This document shows positions 42,831 through 51,227 of a DNA stretch of 64,000 bases, one piece after another. The translations under genes were made by a program, and so were the position numbers. The notes beneath the pieces are model-generated. The model worked only from the letters and a program-made list of their open reading frames with translations, was not told the DNA's origin and made no database searches. The stretch covers positions 1,302,001 through 1,366,000 of the forward strand of contig NZ_OZ244111.1 in the NCBI RefSeq assembly GCF_965215655.1, in the 5' to 3' direction. The stretch's first letter is position 1, and the number at the start of each line of letters is the position of its first letter. This DNA comes from Nioella sp965215655 (GTDB taxonomy: Bacteria > Pseudomonadota > Alphaproteobacteria > Rhodobacterales > Rhodobacteraceae).

Positions 42831-43304
42831 ATGACAACGAATCCTTCCGATGATCTTCTGCGCAAGATCCTGCGTGAAACGAAAACTATCGCCTGTGTCG
42901 GCGTGTCGCCCAACCCGGTGCGGCCGTCGCATTACGTGGGGCGCTACCTGAAGCTGAAAGGCTTCAGGGTGATCCCGGTGAATCCGGGCCATGCGGGACG
43001 CATCCTGTTCGGGGCGACGGTGGTGGCGTCACTGTCCGAGGTCGAGGGGCCGGTCGACATGGTCGATATCTTCCGCCGGTCAGACTCCGTGCCGCCGATT
43101 GTCGATGAGGCGTTGGACCGGTTTCCGGGCCTCAAGACGATCTGGATGCAGATTGGGGTGGAGCATGCGGAAGCCGCGGCAAAGGCCGAGGCGCGGGGGG
43201 TGCAGGTGATCCAGAACCGCTGCCCCAAGATCGAGTATCAGCGCCTGTTTGGCGAACTGCGGATGGGCGGGTTCAATACCGGGATCATCAGTTCCAAGCT
43301 TTGA
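42831..43304 (+). CDS. CoA-binding domain protein (YccU type)
   Basis: A 157-residue single-domain CoA-binding protein. The Rossmann core has IACVGVSPNPVRPSHYVGRY, FRVIPVNPGHAG, and the block IWMQIGVEHAEAAAKAEARG with QNRCPKIEYQRLFG at the end. The family binds CoA or nucleotides and has no settled role. The start at 42831 lies shortly after the upstream terminator and has no clear ribosome site, so translation could be leaderless. Followed by the palindrome cluster. Confidence 0.88.
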   Translation: MTTNPSDDLLRKILRETKTIACVGVSPNPVRPSHYVGRYLKLKGFRVIPVNPGHAGRILFGATVVASLSEVEGPVDMVDIFRRSDSVPPIVDEALDRFPGLKTIWMQIGVEHAEAAAKAEARGVQVIQNRCPKIEYQRLFGELRMGGFNTGIISSKL

Positions 43305-43314
43305 AGGGTGCGGG

Positions 43315-43406
43315 AAGGCGTTTCGAAACGCCTTGAAAAAAGGGCCTTGCAAGGCCCTTCTGACGCGGTTTCGAAACCGCGTGAAAAAGCCGTTTCGAAA
43401 CGGCTT
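43315..43406. repeat. Cluster of four perfect 20-bp palindromes
   Basis: Palindromes at 43315-43334, 43340-43359, 43363-43382 and 43387-43406, separated by 5, 3 and 4 bp. The first, third and fourth share the core GTTTCGAAAC with different self-complementary flanks (AAGGC/GCCTT, ACGCG/CGCGT, AAGCC/GGCTT). The second reads AAGGGCCTTG with its complement. The last palindrome enters the hisE stop codon by two bases. It lies between convergent genes and could form stacked hairpins in both transcripts. Confidence 0.95.
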
Positions 43407-43716
43407 AGCTGCGGCTCGCTTTCTCGGCCAATCCAGAGACCCCCTCGCGCCGCTCCAGCTCTGCCAGCACATCCTCCAGTGCCACGTCGCGCGCCGCCAG
43501 CATCACCAGCAAGTGATAGAGCACATCCGCCGCTTCGCTCGTCAGCCGCTCCCGGTCGCCCTTCACGGCCTCGATAATGGCCTCCACGGCCTCTTCCCCG
43601 AATTTCTCGGCGCATTTTTCCGGCCCCTTGGCCAGCAGTTTCGCGGTCCAGGAACTGTCGGGGTCGGCCCCTTTGCGGGCGTCAATCGTGGCGGCAAGGC
43701 GGGTCAGCGTGGTCAT
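43405..43716 (-). CDS. hisE: Phosphoribosyl-ATP pyrophosphatase
   Basis: A 103-residue enzyme of step 2 of histidine synthesis. The MazG-like metal-binding helices are LAKGPEKCAEKFGEEAVEAI and ERLTSEAADVLYHLLVML, with the acidic EExxE and ExxD residues. Its ATG overlaps the hisF stop by 4 nt, so the two are coupled. The stop codon lies at the edge of the palindrome cluster. Confidence 0.95.
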   Translation of the reverse strand: MTTLTRLAATIDARKGADPDSSWTAKLLAKGPEKCAEKFGEEAVEAIIEAVKGDRERLTSEAADVLYHLLVMLAARDVALEDVLAELERREGVSGLAEKASRS

Positions 43717-44474
43717 GAAAGCCTCATCGGGATACCGGCGGCGGCCATATGGGCCTTGGCCTCGGCAATGGTGTAGTCGCCGAAATGGAAGATCGACGCG
43801 GCCAGTACGGCGGAGGCCCCGCCAATCGTCACGCCTTCGACAAGGTGGTCGAGATTGCCGACGCCCCCCGACGCGATCACCGGCACCGGCACCGCATCGG
43901 AAATCGCGCGCGTCAGCGGCAGGTTGAACCCCGCCCGCGTGCCGTCGCGATCCATCGAGGTCAGCAGGATCTCGCCCGCGCCCTTTTCCACGACCGTCTT
44001 GGCGAATTCCACCGCGTCGATGCCGGTCGCCTTGCGCCCGCCATGGGTGAAGATCTCCCACTTGCCGGGTGCGACCGTCTTGGCGTCGATGGCGACCACG
44101 ATGCACTGGCTGCCGAACTTGTCGGCTGCGCGCGCCACAACGTCGGGGTCGGCCACGGCGGCAGAGTTGAAGCTGACCTTGTCGGCGCCCGCCAAGAGCA
44201 GGTTCCTCACATCCTCAACCGTGCGAACCCCGCCGCCAATTGTCAGCGGCATGAAACACTGTTCCGCCGTGCGGGTCGCCAGATCATACATGGTGCCGCG
44301 GTTCTCGTGGGTCGCGTGGATGTCGAGGAAGCACAGCTCATCCGCCCCGGCCGCATCATAGGCGCGCGCCGATTCCACCGGGTCACCGGCGTCGATCAGG
44401 TCCACGAAGTTTACCCCCTTCACCACGCGCCCGTCGGCCACGTCGAGGCAGGGGATGATGCGGGTTTTCAGCAT
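43713..44474 (-). CDS. hisF: Imidazole glycerol phosphate synthase subunit HisF
   Basis: A 253-residue beta/alpha barrel cyclase. Catalytic Asp11 lies in MLKTRIIPCLDVADGRVVKG and the second Asp in LTSMDRDGTRAG; phosphate-binding loops are IGGGVRT and ASGGVGN. It pairs with HisH, here separated from it by glsA and hisA. Coupled to hisE downstream by a 4 nt overlap. Confidence 0.97.
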   Translation of the reverse strand: MLKTRIIPCLDVADGRVVKGVNFVDLIDAGDPVESARAYDAAGADELCFLDIHATHENRGTMYDLATRTAEQCFMPLTIGGGVRTVEDVRNLLLAGADKVSFNSAAVADPDVVARAADKFGSQCIVVAIDAKTVAPGKWEIFTHGGRKATGIDAVEFAKTVVEKGAGEILLTSMDRDGTRAGFNLPLTRAISDAVPVPVIASGGVGNLDHLVEGVTIGGASAVLAASIFHFGDYTIAEAKAHMAAAGIPMRLS

Positions 44475-44539
44475 GTGTGTCGTCCGGTTATCTGCGGCTG
44501 TCCGTCTTTAGGCAGCCCCGTATGGAATTGCAAATCGCC

Positions 44540-45262
44540 TCAGGCTTTCAAGACCTTCAACGCCTCGCCCAGATCCAGCGCCCCATCATAGAGCGCGCGG
44601 CCCGAGATCGCCCCGTTGAGCGGCGCACCGCAGGATTTGAGCGCCCGCAGGTCGTCCAGCGAAGAGACCCCGCCCGAGGCGATGACCGGGATCGAGACGG
44701 CATGGGCCAGCGCCGCCGTTTCCTCGATATTCGGGCCCTGCATGGCCCCGTCACGGTTAATGTCGGTGTAGATGATGGCGGCGACGCCTGCGTCCTCAAA
44801 ACTGCGGGCGAGGTCGGTGGCGTTCACATTGGTCTCTTCGGCCCAACCCTTGGTCGCGACCATACCCTTGCGCGCGTCGATCCCCACGGCGACCTTGCCG
44901 GGGAAGGTGCGGGCAGCTTCACGCACCAGATCGGGGTTCTCCACCGCGACTGTGCCAAGGATCACCCGCTCAATGCCCTTTTCGATCCACATGGCGATGG
45001 TGGCCATGTCGCGGATGCCACCGCCAAGCTGTGCAGGCACCGAGGTTTCCGCCAGGATCGCCTCGACCGCTGCGCCGTTCACCGGTTCGCCCGCGAAGGC
45101 ACCATTGAGGTCCACGAGATGCAGCCATTCGCAGCCTGCTGCCTCGAACGCCTTGGCCTGTTCGGCGGGACGGTCATGGAAAACGGTCGCCTTCTCCATC
45201 TCGCCCTTGTAAAGCCGCACGGCCTTGCCGTCCTTGAGGTCGATGGCGGGGTAGAGGATCAT
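44540..45262 (-). CDS. hisA: HisA phosphoribosyl isomerase
   Basis: A 240-residue beta/alpha barrel. Catalytic Asp8 lies in MILYPAIDLKDGKAV and the second Asp in IIYTDINRDGAMQGPN; glycine-rich loops are LGGGIRD and ASGGVSS. The start is taken at 45262; a frame 24 codons longer adds a basic stretch without homology. The gap to hisF is 65 bp. The upstream neighbour on the other strand is the DUF2147 gene. Confidence 0.96.
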   Translation of the reverse strand: MILYPAIDLKDGKAVRLYKGEMEKATVFHDRPAEQAKAFEAAGCEWLHLVDLNGAFAGEPVNGAAVEAILAETSVPAQLGGGIRDMATIAMWIEKGIERVILGTVAVENPDLVREAARTFPGKVAVGIDARKGMVATKGWAEETNVNATDLARSFEDAGVAAIIYTDINRDGAMQGPNIEETAALAHAVSIPVIASGGVSSLDDLRALKSCGAPLNGAISGRALYDGALDLGEALKVLKA

Positions 45263-45404
45263 CTTGAAGGGCCTTTCGCGAAGGGGCATCTGTCGGCGTC
45301 CTTTTGCCGGAACCCGCGCCGCTTGCCAAGGCAACCCAACGTCAGCCTTGCCAGAATGCCGCAGGCCCGGTCAAACTGTGCCCAGTTTCTGGGAGGAGAT
45401 CACC

Positions 45405-45794
45405 ATGAAAACCACGCTTATCGCCCTTGCCGCCGTTCTTGGCCTCGCGGGCATGGCCGCCGCCGACCCCATCGAGGGCCGCTGGCGTACCGCCCCTGAC
45501 GACAACGGCAACACCGGGATCATCGAGGTTGTGCAGTGCGGCAGCAACTTCTGCGGCACGCTCATTCAGGCCTTCGACGGGTCGGGCGCGACGATGGAAA
45601 GCGAGAATGTCGGCCGCCAGATCATCTGGGACACCGCCCCGCGCGGGGGTGGGGAATATCGCGGGCGGCTCTATTCGCCGGACCGGGATTCCACCTATAA
45701 CTCGCGGCTTTACCTCAACGGCGACACCATGTCCGTCTGCGGCCGCCTGCTTGGCATTCAGCGCTGCGGCGGTGACTGGACCCGCGTGAACTGA
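45405..45794 (+). CDS. DUF2147 secreted protein
   Basis: A 129-residue protein with signal peptide MKTTLIALAAVLGLAGMAAA and a DUF2147 beta-barrel domain (DPIEGRWRTAPDDNGNTGII, CGSNFCGTLIQ, and the Cys-rich end SVCGRLLGIQRCGGDWTRV). GGGAGGAGATCACC lies before the ATG. It is inserted on the opposite strand between hisA and glsA. Periplasmic; function unknown. Confidence 0.88.
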   Translation: MKTTLIALAAVLGLAGMAAADPIEGRWRTAPDDNGNTGIIEVVQCGSNFCGTLIQAFDGSGATMESENVGRQIIWDTAPRGGGEYRGRLYSPDRDSTYNSRLYLNGDTMSVCGRLLGIQRCGGDWTRVN

Positions 45795-45797
45795 CAC

Positions 45798-46736
45798 TTA
45801 ATCGGGGTTGGCCGTGTGGCTGGCCCCGAACACCGACCACCCCATGTCGCTAGCCAGCCGCTCGATCGCCTCGGTGCCAAGCTGGGAATTGCCCTGCTTA
45901 TTCAGCCCTGGCGACCACACGGCCACTGACGCCTTGCCCGGCACGATGCACAGGATGCCGCCCCCCACGCCGCTTTTGCCTGGTAGGCCAACGCGGAAGG
46001 CGAAATCGCCCGACGCGTCATAGTGGCCACAGGTCATCATGATCGCATTGATCCGCCGCACCCTGTCCGGTCCGAGCATCCGAGGCGTTCCCGCTGCGCT
46101 TGTCAGGTAGAGCCCGGCACGGGCAAGCTGCTGACAGCTCATCTCGATGGCGCATTGATGGAAATAGGCGCCGAGCGTCAGCTCTGGCGGGTTGATGAGG
46201 TTGCCATAGGATTTCATGAAACTGGCCAGCGCCAGGTTCCGGTGCCCGGTGGCGGTTTCCGATCTGGCGACGGCGTGGTTGATATGGATGTCGTCGTCAC
46301 CCGCCGCCGCCCGCACGAAGCGTAGGATTTCCCCCAACAGCTCTTTCGGCTGGTGACCGGCGAGGATGGCATCCGTCACCGCGATGGCGCCTGCGTTGAT
46401 GAACGGGTTCCGGGGGCGGCCCTTTTCATGTTCCAGTTGCAGGATGGAGTTGAAGGCCTGTCCCGAAGGTTCTCGCCCGACCCGCGACCAGAGCTGATCG
46501 CCAAGACGGCCAAGCGCGATGGAGAGGGTGAAGACCTTTGAAATAGACTGGATCGAAAAGGGCAGGGTGCTGTCGCCCGCGCTAAGAACCCGATCGTCCG
46601 GCAACGCCACCGCGATCCCGAACCGGGCAGGGTCCACGCGGGCCAGTTCGGGGATGTAGTGGGCTACTTCACCCCTGTCCATGCGGCCCGCCATGTCCGC
46701 TGCGATCCGGTCGAGGCTGTCCTGAATGTCGGGCAT
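45798..46736 (-). CDS. glsA: Glutaminase
   Basis: A 312-residue serine-dependent glutaminase of the beta-lactamase-like fold. The nucleophile motif S-x-x-K lies in PFSIQSISKVFTL, and the blocks GREPSGQAFNSILQLEHEKG and NPFINAGAIAVTD fit the family. It makes glutamate and ammonia from glutamine. It sits 4 bp behind hisH in the his cluster, so it is probably cotranscribed with it; HisH/HisF itself uses glutamine. Confidence 0.95.
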   Translation of the reverse strand: MPDIQDSLDRIAADMAGRMDRGEVAHYIPELARVDPARFGIAVALPDDRVLSAGDSTLPFSIQSISKVFTLSIALGRLGDQLWSRVGREPSGQAFNSILQLEHEKGRPRNPFINAGAIAVTDAILAGHQPKELLGEILRFVRAAAGDDDIHINHAVARSETATGHRNLALASFMKSYGNLINPPELTLGAYFHQCAIEMSCQQLARAGLYLTSAAGTPRMLGPDRVRRINAIMMTCGHYDASGDFAFRVGLPGKSGVGGGILCIVPGKASVAVWSPGLNKQGNSQLGTEAIERLASDMGWSVFGASHTANPD

Positions 46737-46740
46737 GGGG

Positions 46741-47379
46741 TCAGGGGTGCCAGTTCAGGAAATTGGCAATCAGCCGCAGCCCTGCATGCTGGCTTTTCTC
46801 CGGGTGGAACTGAGTGCCCACCACATTGTCACGCCCCACGATGGCCGTTATCGGCCCGCCATAATCCACATGGGCCAGCAGATGGGCCGGGTCGGAGACC
46901 TTCATGTGATAGCTGTGGACGAAATAGGCGTGGTCGCCGGTGTCGAGCCCCTCCAGAACAGGGTGGGGTTGGTCGATAACCAGATCGTTCCATCCCATAT
47001 GCGGCACTTTCAGCGTGGGGTCGGATGGCTCGATCCTGACGACTTCACCGGGGATCCAGCCGAACCCCTCAACATCCTCGTATTCGCGGCCCCATCCGGT
47101 CAGCATCTGCATGCCGACGCAGATGCCCAGAAACGGCACGCCACGGCTTTCAACCGCTTCGATCAGCGCCTCCTCCAGCCCGTCAATCGCCTGTAACCCG
47201 CGCCGGCAGGCCGGGAAAGCGCCGTCACCGGGCAGGACGATGCGGGAGGCCTTCGCCACCACATCGGGATCGGCGGTGATCTGGACGGGTCCATGCCCGC
47301 CCTCGGTCGCCATGCGCTGAAAAGCCTTCTCGGCGGAATGCAGGTTGCCGCTTTCGTAATCCACAAGGACGGTGGTCAT
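46741..47379 (-). CDS. hisH: Imidazole glycerol phosphate synthase subunit HisH
   Basis: A 212-residue class I glutamine amidotransferase. The nucleophile is in FLGICVGMQML and the His-Glu pair in GTQFHPEKSQHAG. It supplies ammonia to HisF. It is 3 bp behind hisB and 4 bp before glsA on the minus strand, in one operon. Confidence 0.97.
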   Translation of the reverse strand: MTTVLVDYESGNLHSAEKAFQRMATEGGHGPVQITADPDVVAKASRIVLPGDGAFPACRRGLQAIDGLEEALIEAVESRGVPFLGICVGMQMLTGWGREYEDVEGFGWIPGEVVRIEPSDPTLKVPHMGWNDLVIDQPHPVLEGLDTGDHAYFVHSYHMKVSDPAHLLAHVDYGGPITAIVGRDNVVGTQFHPEKSQHAGLRLIANFLNWHP

Positions 47380-47382
47380 GGG

Positions 47383-47970
47383 TCAGAGCGTCCCCTTGGT
47401 CGAGGGGATGGCATCTGCCTTGCGCGGGTCGGGTTCGACCGCCATGCGCAGGGCACGGGCGACGGCCTTGAAGGCCGCCTCGGCAATGTGGTGGCTGTTG
47501 AAGCCATGGATCTGATCCACATGCAGGGTGATGCCGCCATGGGTGGCAAGCGCCTGGAAGAACTCACGCACCAGTTCGGTGTCGAACGTGCCGATCTTGG
47601 GCGTGGGCAGGCCCACGTTCCACACAAGGAAGGGCCGCGCCGACAGGTCCAGCGCCGCGCGCACCTGCGCGTCATCCATCGGCAGGTGGCACTCGCCATA
47701 GCGCCGGATGCCCCGCTTGTCGCCAAGCGCCTGAACCAGTGCCTGTCCCAGAGCAATCCCCGTATCCTCGACCGTGTGATGGTCGTCGATATGATAATCC
47801 CCCTTGGCGCGGATCGTCATGTCGATCAGCGAATGACGGCTCAGCTGGTCCAGCATGTGATCGAAGAAGCCGACCCCGGTCTGGTTGTCATAGGCCCCGG
47901 TCCCGTCGAGATTGATCTCGACGCTGATCTCGGTTTCTGCCGTCTGCCGGGAAATCTGTGCTGTTCGCAT
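47383..47970 (-). CDS. hisB: Imidazoleglycerol-phosphate dehydratase
   Basis: A 195-residue monofunctional dehydratase with the metal-binding repeats FFDHMLDQLSRHSLID, DDHHTVEDTGIALGQAL and later FNSHHIAEAAFKAVARAL. It catalyses step 6 or 7 of histidine synthesis depending on numbering. First gene of the minus-strand his cluster; the upstream gap carries a strong hairpin. Confidence 0.97.
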   Translation of the reverse strand: MRTAQISRQTAETEISVEINLDGTGAYDNQTGVGFFDHMLDQLSRHSLIDMTIRAKGDYHIDDHHTVEDTGIALGQALVQALGDKRGIRRYGECHLPMDDAQVRAALDLSARPFLVWNVGLPTPKIGTFDTELVREFFQALATHGGITLHVDQIHGFNSHHIAEAAFKAVARALRMAVEPDPRKADAIPSTKGTL

Positions 47971-48041
47971 CGGGGGGCTCCGCCATTGTCGTTGCCGCCT
48001 TATAGGGCGATGCGCCGTCGCGGAAAAGGGCGCAGGGGCAG

Positions 48042-48071
48042 GGCCGGGGCGCGCGTGTTGCCGCCCCGGCC
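48042..48071 (-). terminator. GC-rich hairpin between hypothetical gene and hisB
   Basis: GGCCGGGGCG (48042-48051) pairs with CGCCCCGGCC (48062-48071), ten perfect pairs and a 10-nt loop, 7 bp after the stop of the minus-strand secreted protein. No T tract follows on the minus strand, so Rho or pausing may be involved. Confidence 0.55.
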
Positions 48072-48078
48072 TGTTTCG

Positions 48079-49029
48079 TTACTGAAGGGTGATCTCGCCC
48101 ACCATATCCTCAAGGAAATAGAGCTGATAGGTGCCCGGCGTGCCGGCGCCGAGGAAGTAAAGGCTCATATCCACGCTGCGCGGGTTGCTGTCCCAGCTGA
48201 TCGAGTTCGTCCATTCGATTCGCGGGGTGGAGTTCGACCCGCTTTGCGATCCGATCGGGACCAGCGGCGCGCCGTCCGGACCGACCAGCGAGAACCAGGT
48301 GTTACGCAGGAAGGCCTGGTTTTCCCCGGCCTGCGCGTCAGTGTCGGTCGAGAAGGCGGGCGTCGCATCGAAATCGACCCGCAGCATCGTGCCTGCCCTT
48401 GGGGCCAGCACCCCCGGAACATCCGTGCGGTTCAGGGTGGATCCCGCAGTCAGCTCGGTCGCGCGGGTCAGGCCCGTGGGGGTGAAGGTGAAGGTCTGGC
48501 CAGGCGCGATGACCGGGCCGACCTCAACGGCGAGGTTGACCGGAACTTCCAGCATGTCGTCATCTTCACCGATGATCAGCGTGGCGGTCGTTGCCTCGCG
48601 CGGCAGATACCAGACACCGTTCAGGAAGGCCTGCGCGGTTTCCTCGGGGAAGTCGCGCGGGCGGCGTTCCGAGATCGACCCGGCTGAAGGCGTGAACACC
48701 CCGAACCAGTCATAGCGCCCCTGGGCACGGCGGCCTTCCTCATCGCCGGGCAACATCAGGGTAATGTCGGAGGAGCTGTAGGAAATCCGGTCCAGATCTT
48801 CGCTCCAGGCAATGTCGAAGACAGCGCGGATATAAAAGAAGTGCCCATCTGGCCCGCCAAGCACGTAGGGCGCGCAGCAGAAGGACCCGGAATTTCCGGA
48901 ATGGTCGACAAGGGTTTCGTATCGGTAGACGCTCATCCCCGACAGGCTAAGCGGGGATTGGGCAAAGGCAGGCAAAGCCGTCATCGCGGCAAGGCCAATG
49001 GATGCGACGGCGGTCAAAAAGCGGGACAT
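48079..49029 (-). CDS. Secreted hypothetical protein
   Basis: A 316-residue protein with signal peptide MSRFLTAVASIGLAAMTALP cut after AFA. The mature part is beta-rich with no cofactor motif; notable blocks are CCAPYVLGGPDGHFFYIRAV and the C-terminal ISWDSNPRSVDMSLYFLGAG. The double Cys suggests an envelope location with a disulfide. GGAGGACC precedes the ATG at 49029. I do not recognise the family. Confidence 0.7.
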   Translation of the reverse strand: MSRFLTAVASIGLAAMTALPAFAQSPLSLSGMSVYRYETLVDHSGNSGSFCCAPYVLGGPDGHFFYIRAVFDIAWSEDLDRISYSSSDITLMLPGDEEGRRAQGRYDWFGVFTPSAGSISERRPRDFPEETAQAFLNGVWYLPREATTATLIIGEDDDMLEVPVNLAVEVGPVIAPGQTFTFTPTGLTRATELTAGSTLNRTDVPGVLAPRAGTMLRVDFDATPAFSTDTDAQAGENQAFLRNTWFSLVGPDGAPLVPIGSQSGSNSTPRIEWTNSISWDSNPRSVDMSLYFLGAGTPGTYQLYFLEDMVGEITLQ

Positions 49030-49211
49030 AGATGGTCCTCCTACAAACTGTTGATGCAATACAGCATGGAGTGTTCGAAACCGGGCTTGCATTTGCAAGG
49101 AAAAACACCCGTGATCGGCGATCTTGACTAAATGTCTGAATAACACTATATCATTGTCGCACCCGTGATTCCCGGCATTTTTCCGCCAGCCGTCCATTTC
49201 AGGAGAGTTTC

Positions 49212-50054
49212 ATGTCCCACTTCCGCTTTGTTTCGCCCCGCACCCTGATCCTCGCCGCAGGGCTGGCGCTCGCCCTGCCGCTGGCTGCCGCGGCGCAGTC
49301 GCATATGACGTCCACCTATGGCGACATCTCCGTCACCATCACCGGAACCGGCTCGATCAGTTCGCGCGAAACCGCGCGCGGGATCGAGGCGGTTCTGAAC
49401 GAGCACACGGTGCTGATCACCAACAGCAGCGTCGTCGTCGATGGTCAGGTCTACAACGTCCAGCCGGAAGCGCAGGTCGTGGTCGATGGCAATGACGGAT
49501 TTGCCGTGATGGTCGACGGGGTCGACGTGATGATGATTGCCGAGATCGCTGGTCTGACGGCACGGGCCGAAGCTGGCGAGGCCAGCGCCCAATTGGATCT
49601 TGGCATGATCTATTGGGATGGTGAGGGCGTCGAGCAGGACTATGTCCGCGCGGTGCAGTTGTTCCGTCAGGCGGCCGAACAGGGCAACGCGATTGCGCAA
49701 TCGAACCTGGCTTATGCCTATTACAACGCCGACGGCGTGGAAAACGACGACAACGCGGCGATGTACTGGGCCGGATTGTCCGCCGCGCAAGGTGATGAGG
49801 TTGCCATGCGCCTGGTGGCCTTCGGGCACTACCGGGGCCGTGGCTTCCCGCAGGACCGTGCCGAAGCCGCCCGCATCTGGGCCGAGGCCGCCAATCTGGG
49901 CGACGACTATTCCGCCTATAACATGGGGATTGTCGTGCGCGATGGCGATGGCGTTCAGCAGGACGATGCGCTGGCAATCCTGTGGTTCGAACGGGCGCTG
50001 GAACTTGGCCATCCCGATGCCGCCGAACGCCTTGAAGAGATGCGCGCGCAGTAA
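49212..50054 (+). CDS. Sel1-repeat protein, secreted
   Basis: A 280-residue protein. Signal peptide FVSPRTLILAAGLALALPLA, cut after AAA or AQS. Residues about 35-110 are a small domain without match, then four Sel1-like repeats at about 115-275 (ASAQLDLGMIYWDGEGVEQD, SNLAYAYYNADGVENDD, YSAYNMGIVVRDGDGVQQDD). Such repeats mediate protein binding in the periplasm. A bidirectional terminator follows 14 bp after the stop. Confidence 0.85.
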   Translation: MSHFRFVSPRTLILAAGLALALPLAAAAQSHMTSTYGDISVTITGTGSISSRETARGIEAVLNEHTVLITNSSVVVDGQVYNVQPEAQVVVDGNDGFAVMVDGVDVMMIAEIAGLTARAEAGEASAQLDLGMIYWDGEGVEQDYVRAVQLFRQAAEQGNAIAQSNLAYAYYNADGVENDDNAAMYWAGLSAAQGDEVAMRLVAFGHYRGRGFPQDRAEAARIWAEAANLGDDYSAYNMGIVVRDGDGVQQDDALAILWFERALELGHPDAAERLEEMRAQ

Positions 50055-50068
50055 TCCCGTGGAAACGC

Positions 50069-50099
50069 AAAAGGCCTCCGGAAATCCGGAGGCCTTTTT
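50069..50099. terminator. Bidirectional intrinsic terminator (Sel1 gene / tRNA-Gly 1)
   Basis: GGCCTCCGGA (50073-50082) pairs with TCCGGAGGCC (50085-50094), flanked by four A on the left and five T on the right. It ends the Sel1 gene rightward and the tRNA-Gly leftward. Confidence 0.9.
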
Positions 50100-50102
50100 G
50101 AT

Positions 50103-50177
50103 TGGAGCGGGCGATGAGATTCGAACTCACGACCCTAACCTTGGCAAGGTTATGCTCTACCCCTGAGCTACGCCCGC
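50103..50177 (-). tRNA. tRNA-Gly (GCC), copy 1
   Basis: Acceptor stem GCGGGCG pairs with CGCCCGC, then T and encoded CCA. D-arm GCTC/GAGC, anticodon stem AACCT/AGGTT with loop TGCCA-type (anticodon GCC), T-arm GTGAG-TTCGAAT-CTCAT region. 75 nt. Identical to copy 2. Confidence 0.95.
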
Positions 50178-50268
50178 TCTCTTGAGGGCGGTGTTTAGGA
50201 CGGGCCGTCGGGGGCTGCAAGAGGAAATTTGGGACACCGTCACAGGAAGATATCCACCCCGGAATCAG

Positions 50269-50298
50269 AAAGGCCCCCGGAAATCCGGAGGCCTTTTT
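50269..50298 (-). terminator. Terminator of tRNA-Gly copy 2
   Basis: GGCCCCCGGA (50272-50281) pairs with TCCGGAGGCC (50284-50293) with one mismatch, A run on the left and T run on the right. A copy of the element at 50069-50099, duplicated together with the tRNA. Confidence 0.8.
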
Positions 50299-50301
50299 GA
50301 T

Positions 50302-50376
50302 TGGAGCGGGCGATGAGATTCGAACTCACGACCCTAACCTTGGCAAGGTTATGCTCTACCCCTGAGCTACGCCCGC
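50302..50376 (-). tRNA. tRNA-Gly (GCC), copy 2
   Basis: Same sequence as the copy at 50103-50177, with anticodon GCC and encoded CCA, 199 bp away on the same strand. Both the tRNA and its downstream hairpin are duplicated, and partial similarity continues on the 5 prime side (GAGGGCGGT-TTTAGG). Confidence 0.95.
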
Positions 50377-50435
50377 TCTGTGAGGGCGGTATTTAGGCCG
50401 ACAGCCGCAGGGCTGCAAGAGGAAAATCGCCCCGT

Positions 50436-51167
50436 CTACGCATTTTCCGCCAGCCGCTTGCGCCGCGCCGCGCGCCACAGGTTCAGCGTCTCGACGGCCC
50501 CGGCAAAGACCATCGCCGCATAGATGAAACCGCGCTCGACATGGAAGTGGAAGCCATCCGCTACCAGTGCCATGCCGACCATGACCAGGAAGGCCAGCGC
50601 CAGCATCTTGGTGGACGGGTGATCCTCCACGAATTTCGCGATCGGGGCTGCTGCGAGCATCATCACCACGATGGCCACGACCACGGCGGCGATCATCACC
50701 TCGATATGGTCGGCGATGCCCACGGCGGTGATGACCGAGTCGAGCGAAAAGACCAGATCGAGCAGCATGATCTGGAAGATGACCGAGGCGAAAACCGCCT
50801 TCACCACGGTTTCCTCAGCGGTATGAATGCCGCCTTCGACCTCGTGGAAGATCTCGGTCGACGCCTTGTAGAGCAGGAAAAGACCCCCTGCGACCAGGAT
50901 GATATCGCGCCAGCTGATGTCGAGGCCCAGGACGGTCATGATCGGCTCGCTCAGCCCGATGATCCAGGCGATGGACAGAAGCAGCAGGATGCGCAGTACC
51001 AGCGCCCCCGTCAGCCCGATCACCCGCGCGCGGCGGCGTTGCTCCGCGGGCAGTCGGGCGGCGGCGATGGATATGAAGATGACGTTATCAACGCCGAGCA
51101 CGATCTCCAGAATGGTCAGGGTCAGGAAAGAGGCCCACACGGCGGGGTCGGAAAACAGCTCGATCAT
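50436..51167 (-). CDS. TerC family integral membrane protein
   Basis: A 243-residue membrane protein with about seven segments and the TerC signature LEIVLGVDNVIFISIAAARL, containing the conserved acidic residues, plus the second acidic block DLVFSLDSVITAVGIAD. Family members transport metal ions such as manganese at protein export; tellurite resistance is only the historic name. The start is the Met of MIELFSDPAVW. Confidence 0.93.
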   Translation of the reverse strand: MIELFSDPAVWASFLTLTILEIVLGVDNVIFISIAAARLPAEQRRRARVIGLTGALVLRILLLLSIAWIIGLSEPIMTVLGLDISWRDIILVAGGLFLLYKASTEIFHEVEGGIHTAEETVVKAVFASVIFQIMLLDLVFSLDSVITAVGIADHIEVMIAAVVVAIVVMMLAAAPIAKFVEDHPSTKMLALAFLVMVGMALVADGFHFHVERGFIYAAMVFAGAVETLNLWRAARRKRLAENA

Positions 51168-51227
51168 CTGGCATCTCCTTGGATCGGATCGCAGTCAGAT
51201 AAGCAGTAGCAGGCCCGCTGCAAGCGG

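Noticed and set aside
43315..43406. Palindrome cluster as a CRISPR array
   Set aside because: Units are palindromic and differ in sequence, spacers are only 3-5 bp, and no cas genes are present.
50436..51167. TerC gene as evidence of tellurite resistance
   Set aside because: No other ter genes nearby; lone TerC proteins are widespread and linked to metal ion handling.
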